Shown here: positions 47,303 through 56,782 of the stretch, piece after piece
Layout: each line of letters opens with the position of its first letter
Numbering within the stretch: position 1 is the stretch's first letter
Assembly: GCF_001426665.1 (NCBI RefSeq)
Contig: NZ_LMEY01000012.1
Location: 124,001-188,000, forward strand
DNA from: Rhizobium sp. Root1334
Lineage (GTDB): Bacteria; Pseudomonadota; Alphaproteobacteria; Rhizobiales; Rhizobiaceae
Direction of reading: 5' to 3'
DNA length: 64,000 bases
Notes under the pieces: generated by a model
Told to the model about the DNA's origin: nothing
The model's input: only the letters and a program-made list of their open reading frames with translations
Databases searched by the model: none
Position numbers and translations under genes: made by a program

Positions 47303-47329
47303 TGCGGAGAGCCCGTCAGGCTCTCCGCA
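47303..47329. repeat. perfect 11-bp inverted repeat after purB
   Basis: TGCGGAGAGCC (47303-47313) and GGCTCTCCGCA (47319-47329) around CGTCA. It lies nine bases past the purB stop. There is no T run on either side, so it is a stem that may end transcription with Rho or protect the 3' end. Confidence 0.65.
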
Positions 47330-47337
47330 GAACGCGA

Positions 47338-48639
47338 TCAGCCGAACACGCGGCGGAAGATCGTGTCGACATGCTTGGTGTGGTAGCCGAGATCGAATTT
47401 TTCGCGGATTTCCGCTTCCGGCAGGGCTGCCCGTACTTCCGCGTCGGCCAGAAGTTCCTCAAGGAAATCGGCGCCTTTTTCCCAGACCTTCATGGCATTG
47501 CGCTGCACGAGGCGATAGCTGTCCTCTCGCGATACGCCAGCCTGGGTGAGGGCGAGAAGCACGCGCTGGCTCATCACCAGACCGCGGAACTTGTTCATGT
47601 TCTTCAACATGTTTTCCGGGTAGATCACCAGCTTCTCGATGACACCGGCCAGACGGTTAAGAGCGAAGTCGAGGGTGATCGTCGTATCCGGACCGATGGT
47701 GCGCTCGACGCTGGAATGGCTGATATCGCGCTCGTGCCACAGGGCAACGTTTTCCATGGCCGGAACCACCGACATGCGCACCAGACGGGCAAGGCCTGTC
47801 AGGTTTTCGGTCAGGACCGGATTACGCTTGTGCGGCATGGCCGACGAGCCCTTCTGGCCCGGCGAGAAGAATTCTTCCGCTTCCAGAACCTCGGTGCGCT
47901 GCATATGGCGGATTTCGGTAGCGACGTTTTCGATCGAGGACCCGATCACGCCGAGTGTTGCGAAGAACATCGCGTGACGGTCGCGTGGGATCACCTGCGT
48001 GGAGATCGGTTCGGCAACGAGGCCGAGCTTTTCGCAGACATATTCTTCGACATGCGGGTCGATATTGGCAAAGGTGCCGACAGCGCCGGAGATTGCGCCG
48101 GTGGCGATTTCTGCCCGGGCAGCGACCAGACGGTCGCGGTTGCGCTTCATCTCGGCGTAGAACCGGGCGAAGGTCAGGCCCATCGTGGTCGGCTCGGCAT
48201 GGATGCCGTGGCTGCGGCCAATGCGGACCGTGTCCTTATGTTCGAAGGCGCGGGTCTTCAGGGCATTGAGTACGCGATCAAGGTCAGCAAGCAACAGGTC
48301 GGCTGCGCGCACCAACTGGATGTTCAACGTGGTGTCGAGGACGTCGGACGAGGTCATGCCCTGGTGGACGAACCGGCTGTCGGGACCGATGAATTCAGCC
48401 AGATGCGTCAGGAAGGCGATGACGTCATGCTTGGTGACGGCTTCGATCTCGTCGATACGCGCAACGTCGAAAGTTGCCGCGCCGCCCTTTTCCCAGATTG
48501 TCCGCGCGGCTTCCTTGGGGATAACACCGAGATCAGCCAGTGCGTCGCAGGCATAGGCTTCGATTTCGAACCAGATGCGGAATTTGGTTTCCGGCGACCA
48601 GATGGCCACCATTTCCGGCCGGGAGTAACGGGGGATCAT
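47338..48639 (-). CDS. purB: adenylosuccinate lyase
   Basis: 433 residues. Cleaves SAICAR and adenylosuccinate, two steps of purine synthesis. The superfamily signature is G-S-S-A-M-P-H-K-R-N-P near 262-272. Also seen are R-Y-S-R-P-E-M at the start, H-E-T-type G-R-S-H-G-I-H-A and T-S-S-D-V-L-D-T. Last gene of the rpe-DUF2259-membrane-protein run. A perfect hairpin follows. Confidence 0.97.
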   Translation of the reverse strand: MIPRYSRPEMVAIWSPETKFRIWFEIEAYACDALADLGVIPKEAARTIWEKGGAATFDVARIDEIEAVTKHDVIAFLTHLAEFIGPDSRFVHQGMTSSDVLDTTLNIQLVRAADLLLADLDRVLNALKTRAFEHKDTVRIGRSHGIHAEPTTMGLTFARFYAEMKRNRDRLVAARAEIATGAISGAVGTFANIDPHVEEYVCEKLGLVAEPISTQVIPRDRHAMFFATLGVIGSSIENVATEIRHMQRTEVLEAEEFFSPGQKGSSAMPHKRNPVLTENLTGLARLVRMSVVPAMENVALWHERDISHSSVERTIGPDTTITLDFALNRLAGVIEKLVIYPENMLKNMNKFRGLVMSQRVLLALTQAGVSREDSYRLVQRNAMKVWEKGADFLEELLADAEVRAALPEAEIREKFDLGYHTKHVDTIFRRVFG

Positions 48640-48700
48640 GGGCTTTCAGCTTTCGTCACGATGGGAGTTGCTGAGCCTCTAGCAAAGATACACGGCAATC

Positions 48701-49243
48701 TCAACGTTGCTGTTCGGGCGTGCGCCAAGTCAGCCACAGGCTGGCGAGAGCCAGAGCGGCAAATCCGATCGGCAGATAGAGGCGAATGCCCATGACGATG
48801 AACTGATAAATGGCACTGGCTGAGGTAAATGCGAACTGGTAGGCCCAGAGACCGGTGCCAAATGGCGCATGCCAGCGGGCATAGAAAATCCGGTAATCAA
48901 GGGCGAAAAGTACAGCCGTGATGGCGATGGTGCAAAGCGTCAAGCACAGGAAGAATGCCGCAAAGCGGGTTTCCCGGCCTCTGCCAATGGCACCGAAACG
49001 GCCAAGCAGCAACGCGAATGGCCAGGAAACCAGACCACCCAAAAAGAACAGCACAAGAATGCTGTAAAGATGCGATGTCTCTGCTCCATTCCGCAGATAC
49101 AGCGCAACCAGTGCCGACAGCGCCATGACCACGCCCCAGACCGGTGCGCCGAACAGGACTTCGCGAAAACTCGGCAAGGAGGCACGCATCCGCGCCGCCA
49201 TCGCCGAAACTGCACCCGTTTCTTGACGCTCGGATGAAATCAT
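48701..49243 (-). CDS. four-helix membrane protein of unknown function
   Basis: 180 residues with about four transmembrane segments (near 33-50, 62-85, 95-115, 145-170). A short charged tail lies at each end. The start ATG overlaps the stop of the DUF2259 gene (ATGA). No family recognised; co-transcribed with rpe and probably purB. Confidence 0.7.
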   Translation of the reverse strand: MISSERQETGAVSAMAARMRASLPSFREVLFGAPVWGVVMALSALVALYLRNGAETSHLYSILVLFFLGGLVSWPFALLLGRFGAIGRGRETRFAAFFLCLTLCTIAITAVLFALDYRIFYARWHAPFGTGLWAYQFAFTSASAIYQFIVMGIRLYLPIGFAALALASLWLTWRTPEQQR

Positions 49244-49977
49244 GGCGCTGCGGGCTCCGGAACGGCGATCCAGCGCCCGTCACGTCCTTCGAAACCGACG
49301 CTCAAGACCTGAACGAGGACAACGTGGACCGGTTCGCCTTGCGGTGGATTATACACCATGACGCCGCCGATACGATAACCCGTCGGGCATTTTCGGCTAT
49401 CGGGAATGGCCGTGTCGGTGTGCAGAACGCGGTCCGATGCCGTGCCGTCTTCAGTTTGGTAGGAGAGACGGAAGCCGGCCGATTGCGGCGTCACGTCCTT
49501 GCAGAGTGCGGAGGGGGCAAAAGGGATTTCGTTGAGCGTCAGCGTGAAATCTCCGCCGACCGGCGGATCGACGGCATATTGCCGGTAAGTCAGGCGATGA
49601 GGCGAGCTTTCCGTTTCCGTGATCGGATTGAAGGCGGCGAGCAGGCCGGGATTGGCGCCTAGATCGAGTTTCTGGGTGAGCGCAGCGGCTTTTTCGGCCG
49701 TTTGCGCCCTTACCTTGGCAAGGCTGGTGTTTTCTTCATCAATGCGCAGCCGGATCGGCGTGCCGGGTAAAAACGTGTCCTTGCGAGTGTCGACGAAAAA
49801 GATGTTCGAATAGGGAAAGCCGGAGCCATCCTGCACACCGTATTCCTCGAAGGCGAAGACACTGCCGTCCTCCGAAAACCCGATCGGCTGAAATGAGGCG
49901 AAATCGCCGGCACGGGCCGCGCCGGCAAAAAATGCCGAAGCAAGTAAAGCAACCGCGATTCCGCCTGAAAATCTCAC
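49240..49977 (-). CDS. DUF2259 secreted protein
   Basis: 245 residues. The signal peptide ends at about 23 (A-R-A before G-D-F). The mature part begins [22 protein letters not shown], characteristic of the DUF2259 predicted secreted family. Two cysteines (A-L-C-K-D and R-K-C-P-T) could pair. The GTG start overlaps the rpe stop (GTGA), and its stop overlaps the next start, so all three genes are coupled. Function unknown. Confidence 0.8.
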   Translation of the reverse strand: MRFSGGIAVALLASAFFAGAARAGDFASFQPIGFSEDGSVFAFEEYGVQDGSGFPYSNIFFVDTRKDTFLPGTPIRLRIDEENTSLAKVRAQTAEKAAALTQKLDLGANPGLLAAFNPITETESSPHRLTYRQYAVDPPVGGDFTLTLNEIPFAPSALCKDVTPQSAGFRLSYQTEDGTASDRVLHTDTAIPDSRKCPTGYRIGGVMVYNPPQGEPVHVVLVQVLSVGFEGRDGRWIAVPEPAAP

Positions 49978-50651
49978 CCGCGGCCTCCCTCAGCGTTGCT
50001 GCGCAGGATGTCGATGGTCTTACGGTAGGCGTCGACATGGCCACCGCTGAAGATCGCCGAGCCAGCAACGAAGACATTGGCTCCGGCCGACGCTGGAAGC
50101 GCAATCGTATCCAGCGCGATTCCGCCATCGACCTGAATGTCGATCGGCCGGTCGCCAATCATCGCCTTGATGCGGCGGATCTTCTCTTCCATGGCAGGAA
50201 TGAACTTCTGGCCGCCGAATCCCGGATTGACCGTCATCACCAGAACGAGGTCGATCTTGTCGAGCAGATAGTCAAGCACGCTTTCGGGTGTTGCCGGATT
50301 GATCGAGACGCCGGCTTTCTTGCCGAGTGCCTTGATGGCTTGAACGGAACGGTCGAGATGGGGGCCTGCTTCCGCGTGGACGGTGATGCTGTCGCAGCCG
50401 GCTTTCGCAAAGGCTTCGAGATACGGGTCGGCCGGCGCGATCATCAGATGGCAATCGAAATAGGCCTGTGTATGCGGCCGCAGCGACTTAATCACATCCG
50501 GCCCGAACGAGATATTCGGAACGAAATGGCCATCCATGATGTCCAGATGGATCCAGTCGGCACCGGCGGCAACGACGTCGCGTACTTCCTGTCCGAGTTT
50601 AGCGTAATCGGCGGCGAGAATGGAGGGGGCGATGCGGATAGGCAGGGGCAT
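49974..50651 (-). CDS. rpe: ribulose-phosphate 3-epimerase
   Basis: 225 residues. Interconverts ribulose 5-phosphate and xylulose 5-phosphate (pentose phosphate pathway, Calvin cycle). TIM barrel motifs: [30 protein letters not shown] and V-D-G-G-I. The start at 50651 fits the family. Heads the run leading to purB. Confidence 0.96.
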   Translation of the reverse strand: MPLPIRIAPSILAADYAKLGQEVRDVVAAGADWIHLDIMDGHFVPNISFGPDVIKSLRPHTQAYFDCHLMIAPADPYLEAFAKAGCDSITVHAEAGPHLDRSVQAIKALGKKAGVSINPATPESVLDYLLDKIDLVLVMTVNPGFGGQKFIPAMEEKIRRIKAMIGDRPIDIQVDGGIALDTIALPASAGANVFVAGSAIFSGGHVDAYRKTIDILRSNAEGGRG

Positions 50652-50737
50652 GATAGGGGGCTCCAACTGTTTTGCGGGCAATAGCACCGCTTTTCGTGGC
50701 AAACAACCGATGTTGCCGCTTCGCCGTCATGCCGGGT

Positions 50738-51742
50738 CTAGCGCTGCACCGCCCAAACGGGAAGCAGATCGTTTTCCTGCGGCGTCGCATCGTGCACACC
50801 ACGGGCGATGGCGCGGGCCATGACGGATGCGGCAGCCGCGCCAAGATCAATGAAATCCTGCAGCGATATGGTTTTGCCGCTGGTTCCTGTCGCCAGCGAA
50901 AAAACCAGGTCGCCGTCAAGCGGAGTATGGGACGGCCACAGCGCACGGGAAAAACCGTCGTGAGCGGCGATCGCCAGCCGTTTTGCCTCGGCCTTGGTCA
51001 GAACCGCATCGGTAGCGATCACCGCGATCGTGGTATTTTTAGTTTCACTCTGCCTGCCGCGGAACTTGATGCGAAGGTCTCGCGCATCCTTTGGAAATGG
51101 ATGCGGCATGCCGATGCCGCCAAACTCTGCACCTTCCTCGAACGGTGCCGCCCAGAAATGCCTGCCGTCACCGATGGTCGCCGACCCCAGCGCGTTGACG
51201 GCGACCAGTGCACCGATAGTGATGCCGTTGTCGAGGATCGTCGAGGCGGTGCCGAGCCCACCCTTGAAGGTGGCGGTCAAGGCACCGGTCCCCGCGCCGG
51301 CGGTGCCTGTGGAAAACTCCAGCGCCGCCGCCTGTACGGCTGCGTAACCCAGTTCACGATAGGGCGGGTAGAGGCCCCAATCCTTGTCGCTACCATTGAT
51401 CAGGTCGAAGAGGATGGCGGCTGGGACGATCGGGATATGTAGGTCTCCGACCGGAAAACCACGGCCCATCTGGCGCAGCGCGGCCTGGGCGCCGGAGGCT
51501 GCATCGAGCCCGAAGGCCGACCCGCCCGACAGAACGATGGCATCGACGGTCTGCACGGTGTTGTGTGGTTCCAGAAGATCGGTTTCCCGCGTACCGGGGG
51601 CGCCACCCAGAACCTGTACCGCAGCGATGGCCGGTTGATCACAGACGACGGCGGACACGCCGGATTTCAGCCTATGATCCTCGGCATTGCCGACCTTCAA
51701 GCCACCAACATCAGTTATCGCGTTGCGCGGCCCCGGGCGCAT
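50738..51742 (-). CDS. P1 family peptidase (DmpA/NylC superfamily)
   Basis: 334 residues. Begins P-G-P-R-N-A-I-T-D-V-G-G-L-K-V-G and has S-G-G-S-A-F-G-L, G-A-G-T-G-A, and F-K-G-G-L-G-T-A-S-T near the self-cleavage site expected in this N-terminal-nucleophile family (Thr/Ser after Gly). Relatives are D-aminopeptidase DmpA, beta-peptidyl aminopeptidase and nylon-oligomer hydrolase NylC. No signal peptide. Its ATG shares a base with the stop of the upstream binding-protein gene (TGATG), so the two are tightly coupled. Confidence 0.85.
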   Translation of the reverse strand: MRPGPRNAITDVGGLKVGNAEDHRLKSGVSAVVCDQPAIAAVQVLGGAPGTRETDLLEPHNTVQTVDAIVLSGGSAFGLDAASGAQAALRQMGRGFPVGDLHIPIVPAAILFDLINGSDKDWGLYPPYRELGYAAVQAAALEFSTGTAGAGTGALTATFKGGLGTASTILDNGITIGALVAVNALGSATIGDGRHFWAAPFEEGAEFGGIGMPHPFPKDARDLRIKFRGRQSETKNTTIAVIATDAVLTKAEAKRLAIAAHDGFSRALWPSHTPLDGDLVFSLATGTSGKTISLQDFIDLGAAAASVMARAIARGVHDATPQENDLLPVWAVQR

Positions 51743-52830
51743 CACGGGCTTCCCGAAACGGCCGGAGCAGTAATGAACCGGTTGTTTTGCCATTCCAGCA
51801 GGCGGTAGGGGTTTTCGGCCAGTTCGTGACCGGCGCTGAAGCGGATAGGGCCGAGAACGGTCTGGTATGGGCCTTTGGCCAGCGCAGCCAATACCGGGCC
51901 TCCGTCCTTGCCTGCCTGGTCCTTTGCCTGCTCCAGCAGCGTAACAGCTGCAAATGCCGGCAATACGTAACCCTCCGGAAGCAGTTTGGCCGCTGTCATG
52001 GCGTCGACGGTGGCCTTGGCGTCCGGCAGAGTGGCATAATCGGGCAGGGCGACAGCCAGGACACCATTTGCCAGCGGAACCGGCAGGTTTGCCGCATCCA
52101 GCGTTTCGCCGCCCATCAGCGTCAGCGAGACCTGTTCGGATGCGGCATCGCGAGCGATAATGGCTGTATCGGCGCGATCTCCGCCGGTGAATACGTGTGT
52201 CGCGCCACTCTTGGCAAGCCTTCGGACAAGGCTGACCTGCTGTTCCTGGGCGGGGCGGTAGGTGTCTGAGAAGGTTGGTGTCAGGCCGATTTCGGCCAAG
52301 GCGCTGCGCACGCTTTCCACCAGTTCGCGCCCGTGGATCGTTCCGTCTTCGATCAGTCCCAGAGGTTCGTTCTTCCAGCGCGACAGGATGATTTCCGTCA
52401 CCTTTTCTGCTTCGGCCTTGGCGCTCGGCACCAACCGGAAGAACGGCCATTTCTTTTTCAGCGCGTCTTCCATCAGGATATCGGAGCGAACGCTCAAGGT
52501 CAGCGCTGGAATACCGGCCTCGGCCAACGCCGGCAGCGCCGCCTCCAGGCTTTCAGTGCACAGGAAACCGATCGCTGCCTCGGCGCCGCTGGCAAGCAGT
52601 GTCTTCGTCAGGGTCTCCGCATCCTTCGGCTCGCAGGTTTCCGGAATGGCGATGATCTCAGACCCGCGATCTTCTGCCTGAAAGCGGGCGCCATCCAGAA
52701 TCTGTTGCCCGAGAAGCGCGAACGGTCCATCAGCCGGAGCGACGACGGCGATCTTCAGGCCCGCAGCCAATGCGGGAGCGGCCTGCACCGATCCGGCAAT
52801 CACAAGGCTGGCAAAAATCGAACGAAACAT
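51742..52830 (-). CDS. periplasmic ligand-binding protein, LivJ-like
   Basis: 362 residues. The signal peptide ends at about 22 (A-L-A before A-G-L). The mature part has L-K-I-A-V-V-A-P-A-D-G-P-F-A-L-L-G-Q-Q and E-T-C-E-P-K, of the type I periplasmic fold used by branched-chain amino-acid and amide transporters. No permease or ATPase genes are adjacent. It is instead coupled to a P1 peptidase, so it may feed a distant transporter or be a sensor. The ribosome-binding site is weak. Confidence 0.8.
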   Translation of the reverse strand: MFRSIFASLVIAGSVQAAPALAAGLKIAVVAPADGPFALLGQQILDGARFQAEDRGSEIIAIPETCEPKDAETLTKTLLASGAEAAIGFLCTESLEAALPALAEAGIPALTLSVRSDILMEDALKKKWPFFRLVPSAKAEAEKVTEIILSRWKNEPLGLIEDGTIHGRELVESVRSALAEIGLTPTFSDTYRPAQEQQVSLVRRLAKSGATHVFTGGDRADTAIIARDAASEQVSLTLMGGETLDAANLPVPLANGVLAVALPDYATLPDAKATVDAMTAAKLLPEGYVLPAFAAVTLLEQAKDQAGKDGGPVLAALAKGPYQTVLGPIRFSAGHELAENPYRLLEWQNNRFITAPAVSGSP

Positions 52831-53013
52831 GCGCTTATCCAGTTGAGAACGCCCATGTTTTAAAGATGTGGCGGCAGGGGTCAAAGGAAAAGATCGGAAC
52901 CTGCGCACCGGGAATGGCGATTGCCGTAAATGACGAAGAAAAACCAGACGATGGGTTTCATATTTCGTTGCAATGTCTATGTGTTAGAAACGTACATCGA
53001 TCTGGAGACTGCC

Positions 53014-53508
53014 GTGTTGGACAAGACCCAACTGGACCCGCTGACCTACCGTGATGCCATGAGCCGGCTGGCCGGGCATGTGCATATCGTCACGGCCGCC
53101 CACGAAGGTGCGCGGCGTGGGGTGACAATCACGGCCGCATGTTCGGTATCCGACGATCCGGCAACGCTGCTCGTGTGCCTCAATGGAGCCAATCCGCGCA
53201 ACGACATCTTCGCCGAGAGCGGTAGCTTCGGGCTCAATCTGCTCGGCGCAGACCAGATGGATCTCGCTCATGTCTTTTCGGGCAAGAACGCTGTCGATCC
53301 GTCAGAGCGATTCTCTCACGGCACCTGGGGCGAGTTGAAGACAGGTGCGCCGATTCTTGGTGAAGCCGTTGCGGCATTCGATTGCCGGCTGATCGATATC
53401 AAGACCGTTGCCACGCACATCGTTCTGTTCGGACAGGTCGTTGCGGTCACGCTCGGCCAGCAGAAACCGGCACTCGTCTATCTGGACCGGGACTACCGCA
53501 CGTTATAG
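53014..53508 (+). CDS. flavin reductase family protein
   Basis: 164 residues from the GTG at 53014, which has GGAG six bases upstream. TTG at 53017 and ATGs at 52951 and 52930 are alternatives. The FMN-binding split-barrel pattern is D-A-M-S-R-L-A-G-H-V-H-I-V-T-A, R-G-V-T-I-T-A-A-C-S-V-S-D, and F-G-L-N-L-L. Flavin reductases supply reduced FMN to monooxygenases. It is the first of a plus-strand run ending with molybdenum-cofactor maturation genes, 25 bases before the MoxR gene. Confidence 0.83.
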   Translation: MLDKTQLDPLTYRDAMSRLAGHVHIVTAAHEGARRGVTITAACSVSDDPATLLVCLNGANPRNDIFAESGSFGLNLLGADQMDLAHVFSGKNAVDPSERFSHGTWGELKTGAPILGEAVAAFDCRLIDIKTVATHIVLFGQVVAVTLGQQKPALVYLDRDYRTL

Positions 53509-53533
53509 ATTTCCTCCAACGGAGCGAGGAAAC

Positions 53534-54463
53534 ATGACGACATACACGAATGGCGCATTGCCTGCCTCGATCGCCGAGACGATGGAGATGCTGGAAGCCG
53601 GTGATTATCTTGCCGGAACGGCGCTTTCGACCGTGCTTTTCCTGTCACTTAGAATGAAGCGCCCTTTGTTTCTCGAAGGCGAGGCGGGCGTCGGCAAGAC
53701 CGAAATCGCCAAGGTCCTGGCAAAGGCACTCGACCGGCCGTTGATCCGCCTTCAGTGTTACGAAGGCCTGGATATTTCCTCGGCCGTCTACGAGTGGAAC
53801 TATCCGGCGCAGATGCTGGAGATCAGATTGTCGGAAGCTTCGGGTAACGCCAATCGCCAGGCGGTCGAAAGCAACATATTTTCGGAGAAATACCTGATCC
53901 GCCGCCCGGTTCTCCAGGCGATCTCGGCAGAGGCCGGAAAGGCACCGGTTTTTCTGATCGATGAACTCGACCGCACAGACGAGGCCTTCGAAGCTTTTCT
54001 GCTTGAAGTACTTTCCGACTTTCAGGTGACTATTCCGGAACTCGGGACGATCAGGGCGCAGGAGCCGCCCATCGTCATCATTACGACGAATCGCACCCGC
54101 GAAGTCCACGACGCATTGAAGCGCCGCTGTCTCTACCACTGGGTCGATTATCCCAAGGCCGCGCAGGAGCTGGACATCATTCGCCGCAAGGTGCCGGGCT
54201 GCAACGAGCGTCTGTCGCGCGAAATCGTCGGTTACGTGCAGCGGTTGCGAACCATTGATCTGTTCAAGAATCCTGGTGTTGCCGAAACCATCGACTGGGC
54301 GACAGCGTTGACCGAACTCGATCGCCTGGCGCTTGATCCTGAAACCATCTCCGACACGCTGGGCACGCTTCTGAAATACCAGGATGACATCGCCCGGATC
54401 GAAGGCGGCGACGGCCGGAAAATCCTCGACGACGTCAAGGCCGAACTTCTGGCGGCAGGGTGA
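53534..54463 (+). CDS. MoxR-family AAA ATPase, CoxD-like
   Basis: 309 residues. Walker A G-E-A-G-V-G-K-T near 50, Walker B V-F-L-I-D-E-L-D, then a sensor R-T region with R-R-C-L-Y-H-W. In carbon-monoxide dehydrogenase clusters the MoxR protein CoxD works with a VWA protein CoxE to mature the metal site. Here the VWA gene follows after four bases. AGGA precedes the ATG. No structural cox genes are in view. Confidence 0.85.
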   Translation: MTTYTNGALPASIAETMEMLEAGDYLAGTALSTVLFLSLRMKRPLFLEGEAGVGKTEIAKVLAKALDRPLIRLQCYEGLDISSAVYEWNYPAQMLEIRLSEASGNANRQAVESNIFSEKYLIRRPVLQAISAEAGKAPVFLIDELDRTDEAFEAFLLEVLSDFQVTIPELGTIRAQEPPIVIITTNRTREVHDALKRRCLYHWVDYPKAAQELDIIRRKVPGCNERLSREIVGYVQRLRTIDLFKNPGVAETIDWATALTELDRLALDPETISDTLGTLLKYQDDIARIEGGDGRKILDDVKAELLAAG

Positions 54464-54467
54464 TGTC

Positions 54468-55721
54468 ATGGAGACGGCAGCCCGGACAGGAGACGGCGCA
54501 GTTCTTCCACCGCTGCATGAAGGTGACGGGCGGTTTGCCGACAATATCGTCTTCTTCGCCCGCGCCTTGCGCAAAGCGGGTTTGAAGATCGGGCCGGGGG
54601 CAGTCGCCGATGCGATCGAAGCCGTCGCGTTGATCGGCATTGGCAACCGCGACGAATTTCAAGCCACGCTACAATCGGTCTTCGTCAAGCGCCATGAGGA
54701 CCAGGCGATTTTTAACGAAGCCTTCCGGCTGTTCTGGCGGTCGCGCGACCTGATCGGCAAGATGATCGCGATGATGTCGCCGGTAGCACCTGATTCACGC
54801 GAGAAAGCACCACGCCGCGCAGGCGAGGCCCGCGTCAGCGATGCGCTGTTTGCCGATCGCGATGTGGCGCGGCCGGTGCGCGATGAACCGGATATTGAGA
54901 TCGATGCGCGATTTACCGCGTCCGGCCGGGAACTGCTGCGCCGGGCGGATTTCGCGCAGATGTCGGCAGCCGAGATTGCCGATGCCAAGAAGGCTTTGTC
55001 GGCGCTGGTACTGCCGATGGATGAGGTGAGGACACGCCGTTTTCGCGCTTCGCACCGGCCGCGCCGCATCGATCCGCGTGCAACGATGCGCGATGCGATG
55101 AAAACCGGCGGCGATCTCATCCTGCCGCGGTTTCGCGAGCCCAAGACCCTTCATCCGCCGCTGGTGGTGCTGGCCGACATTTCCGGCTCGATGAGCCAAT
55201 ACACCCGGATCTTCCTGCATTTCCTGCATGTGCTGACCGAAAAGCGCCGCCGGGTCCACACGTTCCTGTTCGGAACCCGGCTGAGCAACGTGACCCGCCA
55301 GATGAAGAAGCGCGATCCCGATGCGGCGATGGACGATTGCCTGCGCGCCGTCAGCGACTGGTCCGGCGGCACGCGGATCGGTGAAACACTGCATGAATTC
55401 AATCGTCTCTGGTCGCGCCGGGTGCTCGGGCAGGGCGCCATCGTGCTTCTGATTACCGATGGTCTTGAGCGTGACGATATCGGCGATCTCAAAATCGAGA
55501 TGGACCGGCTGCACCGGTCCTGCCGCCGTCTGATCTGGCTTAATCCGCTGCTGCGTTTTGATGGTTTCGAGGCGCGGGCGCGTGGCGTCCGGGCCATGTT
55601 GCCGCATGTTGACGAATTCCGCGCTGTGCATAACCTTGAAGCGGTGTCCGATCTGGCGGAAGCTCTTTCCGGGAAAAGAACAGCTGATGCCGATCCCCGC
55701 CGTTTCATGCGGCGGCGATAA
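54468..55721 (+). CDS. VWA-domain protein, CoxE-like
   Basis: 417 residues. The C-terminal half is a von Willebrand A domain with a MIDAS-type D-I-S-G-S-M-S (near 234-240) and T-D-G downstream. The N-terminal half is helical and typical of the CoxE family: F-A-R-A-L-R-K-A-G-L near 29, then R-R-x-R. Together with the preceding MoxR ATPase it forms the known MoxR-VWA chaperone pair. The XdhC-like genes follow after 20 bases. Confidence 0.85.
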   Translation: METAARTGDGAVLPPLHEGDGRFADNIVFFARALRKAGLKIGPGAVADAIEAVALIGIGNRDEFQATLQSVFVKRHEDQAIFNEAFRLFWRSRDLIGKMIAMMSPVAPDSREKAPRRAGEARVSDALFADRDVARPVRDEPDIEIDARFTASGRELLRRADFAQMSAAEIADAKKALSALVLPMDEVRTRRFRASHRPRRIDPRATMRDAMKTGGDLILPRFREPKTLHPPLVVLADISGSMSQYTRIFLHFLHVLTEKRRRVHTFLFGTRLSNVTRQMKKRDPDAAMDDCLRAVSDWSGGTRIGETLHEFNRLWSRRVLGQGAIVLLITDGLERDDIGDLKIEMDRLHRSCRRLIWLNPLLRFDGFEARARGVRAMLPHVDEFRAVHNLEAVSDLAEALSGKRTADADPRRFMRRR

Positions 55722-55741
55722 CTGAAACAGGAGGAGAGCAG

Positions 55742-56071
55742 ATGCTGGACCAGCCTCTTTATCCCGACCCGTTGACGGTTGCCGGGGAGTGGCATGCCGA
55801 TGGACGCGGTGTGGCCATTGCGACCGTCATCGAAACCTGGGGCTCGGCACCGAGACCGGTCGGCAGCCATCTGGTCATCGATTCGGAGGGTAATTTTCAC
55901 GGCTCCGTTTCCGGTGGCTGCGTCGAGGGGGCCGTGATCGTCGAGGCCGCCGAAGTCATCACGTCGGGGACGGCACGCATTCTCGAATTCGGCGTTGCCG
56001 ACGCGACCGCCTGGCGGGTTGGCCTGTCCTGCGGCGGCCGCATCCGCATCTATGTCGAAAGGCTGGGATAA
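55742..56071 (+). CDS. XdhC/CoxI family protein, N-terminal domain only
   Basis: 109 residues. Contains the CoxI signature W-G-S-A-P-R-P-V-G-S-H and G-S-V-S-G-G-C-V-E-G, the first half of XdhC proteins that insert the sulfurated molybdenum cofactor into xanthine-dehydrogenase-type enzymes. AGGAGGAG precedes the start. The stop TAA is followed after one codon by the ATG of the second half, in the same frame. Confidence 0.83.
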   Translation: MLDQPLYPDPLTVAGEWHADGRGVAIATVIETWGSAPRPVGSHLVIDSEGNFHGSVSGGCVEGAVIVEAAEVITSGTARILEFGVADATAWRVGLSCGGRIRIYVERLG

Positions 56072-56074
56072 GCG

Positions 56075-56782
56075 ATGTTGGTGGGGCATCTGCAGAGGCT
56101 GAACGCGGCGCGCGGGGCGCGATTGGCAACGGTGACGATTACCGAACTCGACACGGGAACGACACGGCTCTTCCACGAGGGAGAGCCACATGATCCCTCC
56201 GTTGCACAATCCATAGAGTCTGCGCTGCGTACGGGCAAATCCGGGATTGTCGAAATCGGCGGGCAGGCGGCCTTCGTCAATGTCTACCTGCCGCCGCCGC
56301 GCATCGTCGTGATCGGCGCGGTGCATATCTCGCAGGCGCTCGCCATCATGGCGGATATCGCCGGGTTCGATCTGTCGATCATCGATCCCCGTAGCGCCTT
56401 TGCGACGCAGGAGCGTTTCGGCCAGACGAAGCTCGTTGCCGAATGGCCGGAGGATGCGCTTCGGCATACGCCACTCGATGCCTATACGGCCTTGGTCGCG
56501 GTTACCCACGATCCCAAAATCGATGATTTTCCTCTGGCGCAAGCGCTTGAGGCGGGGTGCTTCTATGTTGGAGCGCTGGGAAGCCGCAAGACCCATGCCC
56601 GCCGGGTCGAGCGGCTGATGAAACTGGGGGTGGATGAAAACAGGATCGCCCATATTCATGCCCCGATCGGCCTCGATATTCGCGCCTCCAATCCGGCCGA
56701 GATCGCTGTCGCCATCCTTGCCGATATTATCCTTACGCTGCGGACGCGCGATGTAACGGCCGGGCGAGGGACTAAAGAATGA
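56075..56782 (+). CDS. XdhC/CoxI family protein, C-terminal (Rossmann) domain
   Basis: 235 residues. It has I-V-V-I-G-A-V-H-I-S-Q-A-L-A, a Rossmann-like nucleotide fold, and V-G-A-L-G-S-R-K-T-H-A-R-R, the hallmark of the XdhC C-terminal domain. It is the partner half of the preceding small gene and in the same frame. Its stop overlaps the start of the MoeA/MobA-like gene (ATGA). Confidence 0.83.
   Translation: MLVGHLQRLNAARGARLATVTITELDTGTTRLFHEGEPHDPSVAQSIESALRTGKSGIVEIGGQAAFVNVYLPPPRIVVIGAVHISQALAIMADIAGFDLSIIDPRSAFATQERFGQTKLVAEWPEDALRHTPLDAYTALVAVTHDPKIDDFPLAQALEAGCFYVGALGSRKTHARRVERLMKLGVDENRIAHIHAPIGLDIRASNPAEIAVAILADIILTLRTRDVTAGRGTKE

Noticed and set aside
47302..48795. 497-residue plus-strand frame opposite purB
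   Set aside because: Antisense shadow; purB is unmistakable on the other strand.
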